The notes: generated by a model from the sequence alone, not told the origin. Positions 6,598 through 15,459 are shown, counted from the stretch's first letter. The stretch: DNA of 64,000 bases from an uncultured Flavobacteriaceae bacterium (GCA_947502975.1 CANNBV010000002.1:434001-498000); one strand, 5' to 3'. Program-made: numbers and translations.

Positions 6598-8901
6598 ATG
6601 AAACATCTTCTGTATTATTTTTTATCTGTTGTTTTTATATCTTCAGGTATTTATGCACAAGAGCAGGAAGATTCTGCTCCCAAAAAAGGTCACCAAAATA
6701 ATAATAAATTTAAGCAGCTCTATGATGAGTTCTCTACACCTAATGCTTATAGAGCAGCATCAGGAGCCCCAGGACATGCCTATTATCAACAACAGGCAGA
6801 TTATAAAATGGATATCGTTTTAGACGATAAAAATGCAAAATTGTCTGGTTTTGAAACTATAACTTACACTAATAACTCACCAGATGTTTTAAAATACTTA
6901 TGGGTACAACTAGATCAAAATAGGCGTGCAAAGGATTCTAAATCACCATTAATTGAATCTGGTAAAGTCGAACCAGTTACTTACCCTAGCCAATTTGCCA
7001 AAAAGTATCTTGCTGAAAGCTTTGATGGCGGGTTTAATATACAAGGAGTTAAAGACGCTAAAGGAGAACCATTATCTCACATGATTAATCGCACAATGAT
7101 GCGTATAGAATTACCTAAGCCTATGGCTACAGGAGATAAGTTTACATTTTCTATAAAATGGTGGTATAATATTAATAATCATGTTAAGCATGGAGGACGC
7201 TCAGGGTATGAATATTTTCCAAAAGATGGTAATAGAGCCTATGTTATTGCACAATTCTTTCCAAGAATGGCAGTATATAGCGACGTAGAAGGATGGCAAA
7301 ATTCGCAGTTTTGGGGGCGTGATGAATTTGCATTAACATTCGGAGATTACGAAGTTAATATTACAGTTCCAGCAGACCATATTTTGGACGGAACAGGTGT
7401 ACTAACAAATCGTAAGGAAGTGTTTACTAAAGAAATGATGCGTCGTTACGAGCAAGCCAAAAAATCGTACAAAGAACCTGTTGTTATTGTATCGCAACAA
7501 GAAGCTGAAGCTAAAGAAAGTAGTTTTGCATCTAAGACAAAGACTTGGAAGTTAAAAGCAGAAAACGTTCGTGATTTTGGTTTTGCTACTTCAAGAAAAT
7601 TTATTTGGGATATGATGGCTGTTAAAATAGGAAATAAAGACGTTATGGCTGTTTCTTTATACCCAAAAGAAGGTAACCCACTTTGGGAAGATTGGTCTAC
7701 CAAAGCCGTAGCGAGTACTTTAAAGTCATATTCAAGAATGACGTTTGATTATCCATACCACAAGGCCATTTCTGTACATGCCAAAAGCCAAGGGATGGAG
7801 TATCCAATGATATGTTGGAACTATGGACGTCCAAAAGAAGATGGTACTTACAGCGATCGTGTGAGGTATGGTATGATGGGTGTGATTATTCATGAAGTAG
7901 GACACAACTTTTTTCCTATGATTGTGAATAGTGATGAACGTCAATGGACATGGATGGATGAGGGCTTAAATACCTTTATGCAGTATGTAGCCGAACAAGA
8001 TTTTGGAGAAACGTATCCAGAAGCATTAGCTAAAGCTGATACACATTTCCCTTCAGATAGAGGTCCTGCACATATGATTGTACCTTACATGAGCGGAAAT
8101 CAAGATTATATTGCACCAATAATGACAAAAGGGTTAAATACCTATCAATTTGGAAATAACGCTTACGGAAAACCAGCAACAGCTTTAAATATTTTAAGAG
8201 AAACTGTGATGGGGCGCGAATTGTTTGATTATGCATTTAAAGAATATGCGCAACGATGGATGTTTAAACATCCAACACCAGAAGATTTCTTTAGAACAAT
8301 GGAGGATGCCTCGGCATTCGATTTGGACTGGTATTGGAGAGGGTGGTTTTACACTACCGATTGGGTAGATATAGGTATTAAAGACGTTAAAAAATACTAT
8401 GTGTCTAGCGAACCTAATGCGTATATGAAAGATGTTATGGAGAAACGTGGCATCAAGAAAGAGCAATTACGACCATTGGTATATATGGTAGAAGAGGGTA
8501 GCGAAGAATTTAATGAAGCTATGAAAGACCAAAACCCTGCAGAAGCTAAGACCGTTAAGGAATATTTAATGGATAATTTCTCTACAGAAGAGCGAGAAAA
8601 TATAAAGACACCAAAGTATTTTTATAACGTTACGTTCGAGAAACCAGGAGGTTTGGTAATGCCAATCATTATAGAGTATACCTATGCCGATGGTTCTAAG
8701 AAAAAAGAAACATTTCCAGCGCAAGTGTGGCGATTTAACGATAATGAAGTTAGTAAAGCTATTGCTAGCGAAAAAGAAATCGTGAATTTTGCTCTAGATC
8801 CAGATAAAGAAACAGCAGATGTTGATACGGCAAATAATGAATGGCCAAGAAAAGAGGAACAAGGAGAGTTTGAAAACTTCAAACAAAATATAAAAGGATA
8901 A
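6598..8901 (+). CDS. M1 family metallopeptidase
   Basis: A 767-residue exported zinc aminopeptidase-like protein with a signal peptide (cleaved near YAQ at 20-21). HEVGH at residues 432-436 and the glutamate of WMDEGLNTF (E455) form the HEXXH-(18)-E zinc site of M1. The substrate-side motif is QGMEYPM at about 398-404 in place of the usual GAMEN, as in a Bacteroidota subgroup. The N-terminal beta-saddle (residues 65-200) and a C-terminal region with WYWRGWFYTTDWVDIGI follow. It presumably removes residues from peptides in the periplasm. A hairpin terminator follows at 8951. Confidence 0.9.
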   Translation: MKHLLYYFLSVVFISSGIYAQEQEDSAPKKGHQNNNKFKQLYDEFSTPNAYRAASGAPGHAYYQQQADYKMDIVLDDKNAKLSGFETITYTNNSPDVLKYLWVQLDQNRRAKDSKSPLIESGKVEPVTYPSQFAKKYLAESFDGGFNIQGVKDAKGEPLSHMINRTMMRIELPKPMATGDKFTFSIKWWYNINNHVKHGGRSGYEYFPKDGNRAYVIAQFFPRMAVYSDVEGWQNSQFWGRDEFALTFGDYEVNITVPADHILDGTGVLTNRKEVFTKEMMRRYEQAKKSYKEPVVIVSQQEAEAKESSFASKTKTWKLKAENVRDFGFATSRKFIWDMMAVKIGNKDVMAVSLYPKEGNPLWEDWSTKAVASTLKSYSRMTFDYPYHKAISVHAKSQGMEYPMICWNYGRPKEDGTYSDRVRYGMMGVIIHEVGHNFFPMIVNSDERQWTWMDEGLNTFMQYVAEQDFGETYPEALAKADTHFPSDRGPAHMIVPYMSGNQDYIAPIMTKGLNTYQFGNNAYGKPATALNILRETVMGRELFDYAFKEYAQRWMFKHPTPEDFFRTMEDASAFDLDWYWRGWFYTTDWVDIGIKDVKKYYVSSEPNAYMKDVMEKRGIKKEQLRPLVYMVEEGSEEFNEAMKDQNPAEAKTVKEYLMDNFSTEERENIKTPKYFYNVTFEKPGGLVMPIIIEYTYADGSKKKETFPAQVWRFNDNEVSKAIASEKEIVNFALDPDKETADVDTANNEWPRKEEQGEFENFKQNIKG

Positions 8902-8950
8902 TCATCCCTGTTATGCTGAATTCGATACAGCATCTTACAAAACATAGTAT

Positions 8951-8982
8951 TAAAATATCTCGTCTTATGGCGAGATATTTTA
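8951..8982 (+). terminator. Terminator of the M1 peptidase gene
   Basis: The arms TAAAATATCTCG and CGAGATATTTTA are perfectly complementary around an 8-nt loop and are followed by a T-rich stretch. Confidence 0.7.
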
Positions 8983-9020
8983 GTTTTATATAATAAGTCG
9001 TGTTCCAAAGGTTAATTACT

Positions 9021-9051
9021 TTGAGTAAACCAAAACAACTTACTATATTTG
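9021..9051 (+). promoter_or_regulatory. Promoter of the tatA-like gene, leaderless
   Basis: TTTG ending at 9023 and TATATTTG at 9044-9051 are 20 bp apart, a full consensus promoter. The expected transcription start lies at or just before the GTG start codon at 9056, so the mRNA would have practically no leader. Confidence 0.6.
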
Positions 9052-9055
9052 TCCT

Positions 9056-9343
9056 GTGATACAACATCCTACATTTTTATTTATAAGTGGCGCTGAAATC
9101 GCATTTATACTATTTATTGCCATTATGGTTTTTGGTGCTGATAAGTTGCCCGAAATTGCTCGTGGTTTAGGAAAAGGCATGCGAACTCTAAAAGATGCGA
9201 CTAACGATATAAAGCACGAAATCACAAAAACTGCCGAAAAGAATGGCATAGATACAAGTATCACCAAAGATGTAAAGCAAGAGTTAGATAAAGTAAAAGA
9301 CGATTTAGAAGATTTTACTGGCTCTGTAAAACGAAAATTTTAA
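9056..9343 (+). CDS. tatA: Sec-independent protein translocase TatA/TatE-like
   Basis: A 95-residue single-span protein. The N-terminal helix (ISGAEIAFILFIAIMVFGAD, about residues 10-29) is followed by the hinge and amphipathic helix KLPEIARGLGKGM, the TatA signature, then a charged tail. TatA forms the pore of the twin-arginine system that exports folded proteins. The start is GTG: the frame is closed upstream at 9026 and no other start codon lies before the membrane helix. No tatC is nearby. A dispersed repeat begins 7 nt after the stop. Confidence 0.88.
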   Translation: MIQHPTFLFISGAEIAFILFIAIMVFGADKLPEIARGLGKGMRTLKDATNDIKHEITKTAEKNGIDTSITKDVKQELDKVKDDLEDFTGSVKRKF

Positions 9344-9349
9344 TTATTT

Positions 9350-9464
9350 GGGCGTTACCCTCCTAAGGTCGGATCGAGCTTGTAGTTTATCCTGAGCGTA
9401 GTCGAAGGGTTCCAAGTCCTCACTCCTATGTCGCTGTGGGCTTTCCACTGCAATCCCTAACGAA
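9350..9464 (+). repeat. Dispersed intergenic repeat, copy B
   Basis: It begins GGGCGTTACCCTCCTAAGG and ends GCTGTGGGCTTTCCACTGC-AATCCCTAACGA. The middle carries a different filler from copy A, including CCTGAGCGTAGTCGAAGG at 9391-9408, a member of the short palindrome family also found at 10185 and in valS. CAAGTCCTC and GCTGTGGGCTTTCCACT are shared with copy A. It sits 7 nt after the tatA-like stop codon in the sense direction. Confidence 0.75.
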
Positions 9465-9529
9465 CGTGTCTGCTAGAGTATGTGCTAGTTATTTAAAGTT
9501 CTGTGCTATCAGCGAAGACAAAATCAATA

Positions 9530-10174
9530 TTATAATTTTCTGCTAATCGTCAACCCATCACGAATAGGCAACATAACAGTTTCCACACGTGTATCTACTT
9601 TTAAAAGTTTGTTGTAAGCTATCAAAGCAGGTGTAGACGTGTCTTCTTTTTTAAAGGAAGTTTCTAAAATCTTACCACTCCAAAGCACATTGTCTGATAA
9701 AATAATACCTCCAGAATTTAGTTTATCGATAATAACTTCAAAATAGTTGGAATAGTTTTCCTTATCAGCATCAATAAAAACTAAATCAAACGTTGTGTTA
9801 AGTTTAGGTATAATATCTAAAGCATTGCCCAGATGTTGATGTATGTTATCTCCGTAGTCTGATAAGTCAAAATACTTTCGTTGAAAATCGACCAATTCTT
9901 CATTAATATCAATAGTATGAAGTTCACCATCGGTTTTAATACCTTCAGCTAGACATAAAGCAGAATAACCAGTATACGTACCAATTTCAAGTATGTTTTT
10001 AGGATTAACCAGTTTAGAAATCATACTTAAAACACGCCCTTGATAATGCCCACTAAGCATACGAGGTTGTAAAATCTTCTGATACGTTTCACGTGTAAGC
10101 TGCTGTAACAATTTTGGTTCGTCCTCAGAATGAGCAACTACGTAATTATCTAAATCTTCTGGAATAAAATGCAT
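9530..10174 (-). CDS. O-methyltransferase (class I SAM-dependent)
   Basis: A 214-residue enzyme; start taken at the ATG at 10174 (MHFIPEDLDNY) instead of the upstream TTG. The fold is that of catechol/caffeoyl-CoA-type O-methyltransferases: SAM motif I NILEIGTYTGYSALCLAEG (about 60-78), the acidic loop TIDINEE, and motif DLVFIDADKENYSNYFE with the metal-binding aspartate, then SDNVLWSGK. Such enzymes methylate catechol-like hydroxyls with a divalent metal. It lies downstream of the kynurenine genes, separated by 128 bp with a palindromic repeat; a link to catechol-like intermediates is possible but unproven. Confidence 0.85.
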   Translation of the reverse strand: MHFIPEDLDNYVVAHSEDEPKLLQQLTRETYQKILQPRMLSGHYQGRVLSMISKLVNPKNILEIGTYTGYSALCLAEGIKTDGELHTIDINEELVDFQRKYFDLSDYGDNIHQHLGNALDIIPKLNTTFDLVFIDADKENYSNYFEVIIDKLNSGGIILSDNVLWSGKILETSFKKEDTSTPALIAYNKLLKVDTRVETVMLPIRDGLTISRKL

Positions 10175-10184
10175 AATCAAATGT

Positions 10185-10208
10185 AAGGTCGAGCGCAGTC
10201 GAGACCTT
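10185..10208. repeat. Short palindromic repeat (TCGAGCGCAGTCGA family)
   Basis: AAGGTCGAGCGCAGTCGAGACCTT is a near-perfect palindrome able to form a hairpin in the gap after the ACMS decarboxylase gene. The same core occurs in the repeat copy B (9391-9408) and within valS (42553-42572). A degenerate relative, CTCGAGAACTGCGTTCG, follows at about 10230. Confidence 0.65.
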
Positions 10209-10302
10209 AATGTTTAGACTTATATAACTCTCGAGAACTGCGTTCGTATCTTCAATTAAAATATATTTTAATTTCGATAATGCTCGAGGGGACAATTCAT
10301 GT

Positions 10303-11388
10303 CTATTTTGGTAGAATTTTATTTACTAACTCTTTTTTACCATTTTCATCGTCTCCAAATAACCATTGTAACACATTATTTTCCCAAATATCATCATATT
10401 CATCTTCTGTGATAATATTGCGTTCTATAGCTAAATCTAAGAGTTTACCTGGGTAGGAAGACTGTGGTTCACTTTCCATTTCTCCAAGAGGATAGGGGTC
10501 ATCTAGTCCCATGAGTACTTGTTTAGAACCATGATTTCTAATTAATAGCTCTAATCCGCCTGTATCATGGACTAACGTATCAAAGAAAATGTTTTTATGT
10601 CCAACAGCTTTTCTAGGATGATGCTTGCCTTCAAACAAATCAGGTCTGCCATCAAAACCTTGAATACGCCTTCCAAGATTAATCTGTGCCAATTGTCCGC
10701 CATGAGCAAAACAGGTACGCATATTCGGGAATTTATCTTGGTAACCGTTTAAAGTTAAAAAATGATAGGCATCAGCACATTGCGCCAACATCCAAATTAA
10801 ATGAAACCGCCAGGCTGTATTTTCAAGATTTATAAACTTTTCACCATCATATGGATGCACCTCTACAGCTAAATTATACTTATCAGCAAGCTCAAAAAGT
10901 GGCTCATTTTCCTCATCAAAAATACAGCGCCAAGTACCAATAGTATCCATGTAATGTGTAGGTAAACACAATAGTCGCATGCCATGTGTTTCTACACAAC
11001 GTTCAATTTCCCAACAAGCACTTCTAATAAAGCCAGGATGCACTACAAAACCGCAAGTAAATTTATCGGGGTGTTCATGTTGTATACGCGCGTTAAAATC
11101 ATTTTGAAAGCGAAGTGCTTTTTTCATTTCTTCAACACGCAATCCATTACCATAAAGCTGAGATAAATTCAAAACCACAGCATGGTCGAGATTATTACGT
11201 TCCATCCATTCTAACTTTTCATTTAAGAAAAAACTAGAATCTGTAACTGGACGTTTCCATCCCTTTTGAAGCATAAATTTTCGATCCTTGTCAACCCAAA
11301 AAATTCCTTTTTCTCGCATGAATTCTGGTATCTCTTCTGGGTAGGGTAATAAATGAGAATGACCGTTAATTCTAAGTTTACGTTTCAT
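10303..11388 (-). CDS. 2-amino-3-carboxymuconate-6-semialdehyde decarboxylase (ACMSD)
   Basis: A 361-residue amidohydrolase-superfamily enzyme that decarboxylates ACMS to 2-aminomuconate semialdehyde, steering 3-hydroxyanthranilate away from quinolinate and NAD and into catabolism. Metal ligands of the TIM barrel are visible: HSH at residues 10 and 12, VHPYDGEK with H178, FAHGG with H229 and GLDDPYPLG with D296. The W-rich insert around residues 193-200 is normal for the family. It is the last gene of the kynurenine operon, 27 bp after the dioxygenase that makes its substrate. Assignment is strong from sequence and context. Confidence 0.9.
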   Translation of the reverse strand: MKRKLRINGHSHLLPYPEEIPEFMREKGIFWVDKDRKFMLQKGWKRPVTDSSFFLNEKLEWMERNNLDHAVVLNLSQLYGNGLRVEEMKKALRFQNDFNARIQHEHPDKFTCGFVVHPGFIRSACWEIERCVETHGMRLLCLPTHYMDTIGTWRCIFDEENEPLFELADKYNLAVEVHPYDGEKFINLENTAWRFHLIWMLAQCADAYHFLTLNGYQDKFPNMRTCFAHGGQLAQINLGRRIQGFDGRPDLFEGKHHPRKAVGHKNIFFDTLVHDTGGLELLIRNHGSKQVLMGLDDPYPLGEMESEPQSSYPGKLLDLAIERNIITEDEYDDIWENNVLQWLFGDDENGKKELVNKILPK

Positions 11389-11415
11389 GTTTAGGTCCTG
11401 AGGGGTCAGGAATCT

Positions 11416-11952
11416 TTAATTATTTATTTTAACCTTTGTTGGCGGTTGCATCACCTCACCGCAATTAGGGCAACTACGTTTATTTTTATCACCATAATAG
11501 GTGTCAAAAATCTTTGGCATATCGGTTTCAATATTATCTACAGTAAAATCCTCTTCATAGAGTTTAGTTACACAGTTTTCACAAAACCAAAGTAATGCAT
11601 CTTTCATGCCTTTAGGGCGCTTATATTCAATCACCAAACCAACTGTATTAGCTCCCCGTTGAGGAGAATGCGGTACTTTAGGCGGTAATAAATAAATATC
11701 ACCTTCCTTTATATGTACATCTTTTGGTGTGCCTTTATCAATAATTTTTAAAACAATATCGCCTTCTACCTGATAGAAAAATTCAGGCGTTTCGTTATAA
11801 TGGTAATCTTTCCTGCTATTTGGACCACCAACAACCATTACAATAAAATCACCATCCTTCCAAACAACCTTATTACCAACAGGCGGTTTTAATAGATGTC
11901 TGTTTTCTTCAATCCAAGCCTTAAAATTTATAGGAGATGTTAAACTGCTCAT
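11416..11952 (-). CDS. haaO: 3-hydroxyanthranilate 3,4-dioxygenase
   Basis: A 178-residue cupin that opens the ring of 3-hydroxyanthranilate to ACMS using Fe(II) and oxygen. The iron ligands are H51, E57 and H95, in DYHYNETPEFFYQ and KVPHSPQR, the same numbering as in well-studied bacterial enzymes. A second rubredoxin-like metal site is formed by C124, C127 (CENC) and C161, C164 (CPNC) near the C-terminus, as in bacterial rather than animal enzymes. The gene lies between the ACMSD gene and a 158-bp gap with repeat copy C. Assignment is firm. Confidence 0.95.
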   Translation of the reverse strand: MSSLTSPINFKAWIEENRHLLKPPVGNKVVWKDGDFIVMVVGGPNSRKDYHYNETPEFFYQVEGDIVLKIIDKGTPKDVHIKEGDIYLLPPKVPHSPQRGANTVGLVIEYKRPKGMKDALLWFCENCVTKLYEEDFTVDNIETDMPKIFDTYYGDKNKRSCPNCGEVMQPPTKVKINN

Positions 11953-11969
11953 AGTGAAATAATATTTAT

Positions 11970-12052
11970 GGCGTTACCACAAGGGTCAGGCTATCCGCTA
12001 TATCTTTTTTGCAGAAAAAGCAAAAAAGGATGCCGCTTCTATCCTTAACGCG
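11970..12052 (+). repeat. Dispersed intergenic repeat, copy C
   Basis: It begins GGCGTTACCACAAGGGTCAGG, has CTATCCGCTATATC, an internal hairpin TCTTTTTTGC-AGAAAA-GCAAAAAAGGA and ends TTCTATCCTTAACGCG. It lies inside the kynurenine operon between the SDR and dioxygenase genes. Unlike the other three copies it is antisense to the flanking genes. Confidence 0.7.
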
Positions 12053-12110
12053 AATTTGTTATAAATATACAAATACATTAAGTTGTATGATAATTTCATA
12101 TTGTAAATAA

Positions 12111-12893
12111 TTACAAAGATTTCGTTCTACCACCATCCACAGGAATGTTAATACCATTAATATAACTGGCAGCTTCACTAGCTAAAAAAGTAATGGCATT
12201 TGCTGTTTCTTCAGGTTTGGCAAATCGTTTAGCTGGTGTGTAGTTTTTCATAATTTCAGTCATTTCTTCAACAGACCTATCTTCCAGCGTTGCTTTAATT
12301 TTAATAATTTCTGTCAACCGTTCAGTATCCGTAAAACCAGGCAATACATTGTTTACCGTGATGCCAAATTCTGCAACTTCAATAGAGAGTGTCTTACTCC
12401 AATTACCAACCGCACCTCTTATAGTATTGCTTACACCAAGTCTGGGAATAGGCTCTTTTACTGAGGTTGAAATTACATTGATAATACGACCAAACCTCTC
12501 TTCTTTCATAAACGGAATCGTTACCTGTGCTAGAAGGTGATTACATTTTACATGCATCGTAAAGGCATTTTCAAAAGCTTCTAAGCTAGCATTAATAATC
12601 TCGCCACTGGCAGGGCCACCTGTATTATTTACTAAAATATGAAACCCGTGTTCCCTTTCTATAAACTTAATAACCTGCTCTTGCAAGTCTCTAGGGTTTA
12701 AAAAGTCTGCTACGATATAGCTGTGATTTCTATGTTGCGGTAGTTCTGCTAAAACTTCTTTAAGCTTTTCTCTGTTTCTAGCAACTAAAGTGACATTCAC
12801 TCCTTCTTGCGCTAATGCAATTGCTGTAGCTTTGCCTATGCCTTGAGTGCTACCGCATACTAAAGCATTTTTGTTGTTTAAGTTAAGATTCAT
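12111..12893 (-). CDS. Atypical SDR family oxidoreductase in the kynurenine operon
   Basis: A 260-residue Rossmann protein of the short-chain dehydrogenase family. The cofactor loop GSTQGIG (residues 14-20) and NNTGG (89-93) are intact, and the sequence ends with NGINIPVDGGR as in beta-ketoacyl-ACP reductase-like members. The catalytic YxxxK pair, however, is absent: the aligned stretch is GVSNTIRGAV, with serine (155) where tyrosine and arginine (159) where lysine should be. It may be an atypical reductase or have lost chemistry. Its place in the operon suggests it handles a pathway intermediate such as 4-oxalocrotonate; this is inference only. Confidence 0.8.
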   Translation of the reverse strand: MNLNLNNKNALVCGSTQGIGKATAIALAQEGVNVTLVARNREKLKEVLAELPQHRNHSYIVADFLNPRDLQEQVIKFIEREHGFHILVNNTGGPASGEIINASLEAFENAFTMHVKCNHLLAQVTIPFMKEERFGRIINVISTSVKEPIPRLGVSNTIRGAVGNWSKTLSIEVAEFGITVNNVLPGFTDTERLTEIIKIKATLEDRSVEEMTEIMKNYTPAKRFAKPEETANAITFLASEAASYINGINIPVDGGRTKSL

Positions 12894-12905
12894 GGTTGGT
12901 TAAGT

Positions 12906-13601
12906 TTAGAGTCTAAGTTGAAAAAATTGTTTGCCTTCAAAAAGCGATTTCAGTTCGTTGTCGTTTTTAAATTTATCTAAATAATTGCCTTCATCAGGAA
13001 GGTTAAATGGATTATAACCAAGTTGATACAATTTAAAATGATATAAATTTTCTGCCATTCTAAATAAACTAAATTGACGAAGTTTAGGATTGGCCTCTAG
13101 CATTTTCTCAAATTCATTATTATAAGATTGCACAAACTTAATCGCTTTAATTAAATGTTCTTTAGTAAGGTATTCAAGTGATTTATAATTGGTAATATTT
13201 TCTATCAGATTTTCAGAAAGATATAGCTTGTGTGGTATTGAATTTCCTGGTAGATGCTCTAACTCAGATAAAGAGGTGTACATTTCTTTAGGTACATGGG
13301 CTAACATAAAATCTTTCTCTATTAGGGTAAATATGCCACCAGCGGTTTTGTTATCTGGTAATGAAAAAAGCATATAATTTTTATTGTTTTTTATTTGGGA
13401 GCTTTTAATTTTTAACGTTTTGTTTTTCTCCCAATAAGGTGTTTCTACATTATATGTTTTATATCGTTCTGAAATGATACTATCTTTAGATATCAATAGT
13501 CTATCGGTGAATTCAGGATTGGCTTGATACCATCGTTTTATTTGGGAAAATGATGATAATACTGAAAGGAAAATACAGAGGTTTAATAAATTTTTAATCA
13601 T
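12906..13601 (-). CDS. Secreted protein of unknown function in the kynurenine operon
   Basis: A 231-residue protein that I do not recognise. The start is taken at ATG 13601 (MIKNLLNLCIFLSVLSSFSQ), which gives a clean signal peptide cleaved near residue 20; the frame extends eight codons further without adding anything. The mature part is rich in lysine, asparagine and leucine, without cysteines of note, repeats or known motifs. It is placed between the dehydrogenase (8 bp upstream) and the SDR (12 bp downstream), so it is surely co-transcribed with cytoplasmic catabolic enzymes although itself exported. Confidence 0.7.
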   Translation of the reverse strand: MIKNLLNLCIFLSVLSSFSQIKRWYQANPEFTDRLLISKDSIISERYKTYNVETPYWEKNKTLKIKSSQIKNNKNYMLFSLPDNKTAGGIFTLIEKDFMLAHVPKEMYTSLSELEHLPGNSIPHKLYLSENLIENITNYKSLEYLTKEHLIKAIKFVQSYNNEFEKMLEANPKLRQFSLFRMAENLYHFKLYQLGYNPFNLPDEGNYLDKFKNDNELKSLFEGKQFFQLRL

Positions 13602-13609
13602 ATTAATAA

Positions 13610-15049
13610 CTAATATTTTATACACACATTTTTTGGTTCAGTAAAAAAGCGTAGGGCTTCAAAACCGCCTTCACGACCAATACCTGAAGCCTTCGTTCCC
13701 CCAAATGGAGTTCTTAAATCACGCAACATCCAAGTATTTACCCAAACTATACCAGTTTGCAATTGGCTGCTTAGTCTCATGGTACGTTTTAAATTGTTCG
13801 TCCACAGAGTTGAAGATAAACCATATTTCACGTTATTAGCCATATCAAGAACTTCTTTTTCAGTTTTAAAAGGCATAATAGTTACAACGGGTCCAAATAT
13901 TTCTTCTTGGTTCACTTTACAATCATTGTTAGAAATCTCAATAACAGTTGGTTGCATGTAGTATCCGTTTTCAAAACCTTCGAGGACAACTTTGTTTCCA
14001 CCGCAAAGTACATTGCCGTTCTCCGTCTTAGCTATGTCAATATAATTTAAAACTTTTTCTAGATGGGATTTAGAAACCAATGCACCTACATCTGTATAGA
14101 TTTCAGATGGGTGTCCTACTTTGAGTCGTTTAACGCGCTCAACAAAATCAGTTTTAAATTTATTATAAATAGAGTCTTCGATAAAAATCCTACTGCCGCA
14201 TAAGCAAATTTGTCCTTGATTAGAGAATGAAGAACGCACTGTAGTCTCTAACATTTCCTCATAATCACAATCTGCAAAAATGATATTCGGATTTTTTCCT
14301 CCCAATTCAAGTGATAATTTCTTGAACATGGGTGCAGCTATTTTAGCTATATGCGCTCCTGTTGTTGTACCGCCAGTAAAACTAATGGCTTTGATATTTG
14401 GGTGTTCAACAATAGCTTGCCCTGTTATAGATCCTAAACCATGTACGATATTTAAAACGCCATTTGGGAGGCCAGCCTCATTTAGTATCTCACTCAAAAG
14501 ATAGGCAGTTATTGGTGTAATTTCACTAGGTTTTGCAACTACACAATTTCCTGCTGCTATAGCTGGAGCAATTTTCCATGTGAACAGATACAATGGTAAA
14601 TTCCATGGCGAAATACACCCTACAACACCAATGGGTTGGCGTAGTGTGTAATTAATAGCATTGTGTCCAACGCTTTCGTGGCTTTCACTCGAAAATTGAG
14701 TTATGGCATTTCCAAAGAATCTAAAATTGCTTGCTGCGCGAGGGATATCTATAGACTTTGCTAAGTTAATGGGTTTACCGTTGTCTTTACTTTCAGCTTC
14801 TGCAAAACGCTGTAAGTTAGCATCAATTAATTCTGAAATTTTAATTAAAATTTTACTGCGCTCTTCTAAGGAAGTTTGTGACCATAGTTTAAAAGCATCT
14901 TTTGCGCTTTGATATGCTTTTTCTACATCTTCTTTTGAGGAGTTTGGCAATTGCCCATATATTTCACCATTAGCAGGACAATAGTTATCTATCCAATCAT
15001 TAGAAATTGGATTTTCAAATTTGCCATTGATGAAGTTTTTAATTTTCAT
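13610..15049 (-). CDS. 2-aminomuconate-6-semialdehyde dehydrogenase (ALDH family)
   Basis: A 479-residue NAD-dependent aldehyde dehydrogenase of the hydroxymuconic/aminomuconic semialdehyde group. The catalytic cysteine is C282 in FSNQGQICLCG and the general base is E248 in LELGGKNP; the oxyanion asparagine is in SPWNLPL (N150). In this operon it would oxidise 2-aminomuconate semialdehyde, the product of ACMSD, to 2-aminomuconate. Its start codon overlaps the stop of the deaminase gene (TAATG), so they are coupled in translation. The family is certain; the substrate follows from context. Confidence 0.9.
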   Translation of the reverse strand: MKIKNFINGKFENPISNDWIDNYCPANGEIYGQLPNSSKEDVEKAYQSAKDAFKLWSQTSLEERSKILIKISELIDANLQRFAEAESKDNGKPINLAKSIDIPRAASNFRFFGNAITQFSSESHESVGHNAINYTLRQPIGVVGCISPWNLPLYLFTWKIAPAIAAGNCVVAKPSEITPITAYLLSEILNEAGLPNGVLNIVHGLGSITGQAIVEHPNIKAISFTGGTTTGAHIAKIAAPMFKKLSLELGGKNPNIIFADCDYEEMLETTVRSSFSNQGQICLCGSRIFIEDSIYNKFKTDFVERVKRLKVGHPSEIYTDVGALVSKSHLEKVLNYIDIAKTENGNVLCGGNKVVLEGFENGYYMQPTVIEISNNDCKVNQEEIFGPVVTIMPFKTEKEVLDMANNVKYGLSSTLWTNNLKRTMRLSSQLQTGIVWVNTWMLRDLRTPFGGTKASGIGREGGFEALRFFTEPKNVCIKY

Positions 15050-15453
15050 TAAACTTTCTTATATGCTACAACCTTAATCTCCACAACCAAATCAGGATGC
15101 GGTAATTGGTGTACAGCAACAGTGGTTCGGGTTGGTCCAGTTTCCTTATCAAAAAACTCTGCGTATGCTTTGTTATAATCGGCAAAGTCATTCATGTTTA
15201 CTAAAAATGATGTCACATCAACCACATCTTTTAATGATGCTCCAACTTTAGTCAAATTTTTGTCTATGTTTTGTAAAACAGCTTTAGTCTGAGTATAAGC
15301 ATTTAGCTTTTTGGTACCCATATTGTCAATAATATCAACACCAGCAATAGTATTGTCTGGTTTTCGAGAACTTGTGCCTGAAACAAAAATAAAATCACCT
15401 ACACACTTTACATGTGGATAGGCTCCTCTGGGTGTTACTGTTTTATCGCTCAT
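15049..15453 (-). CDS. 2-aminomuconate deaminase (RidA/YjgF family)
   Basis: A 134-residue RidA-fold protein that hydrolyses the enamine of 2-aminomuconate to 4-oxalocrotonate and ammonia. The conserved arginine is R109 in GPTRTTVAV and the glutamate is E125 in [11 protein letters not shown]; the N-terminal opening [19 protein letters not shown] is characteristic of the AmnD-like branch rather than of general RidA. It lies 6 bp downstream of kmo and is coupled to the dehydrogenase gene. Family certain; the deaminase role is drawn from its subgroup motifs and operon. Confidence 0.87.
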   Translation of the reverse strand: MSDKTVTPRGAYPHVKCVGDFIFVSGTSSRKPDNTIAGVDIIDNMGTKKLNAYTQTKAVLQNIDKNLTKVGASLKDVVDVTSFLVNMNDFADYNKAYAEFFDKETGPTRTTVAVHQLPHPDLVVEIKVVAYKKV

Positions 15454-15459
15454 ATTTTT

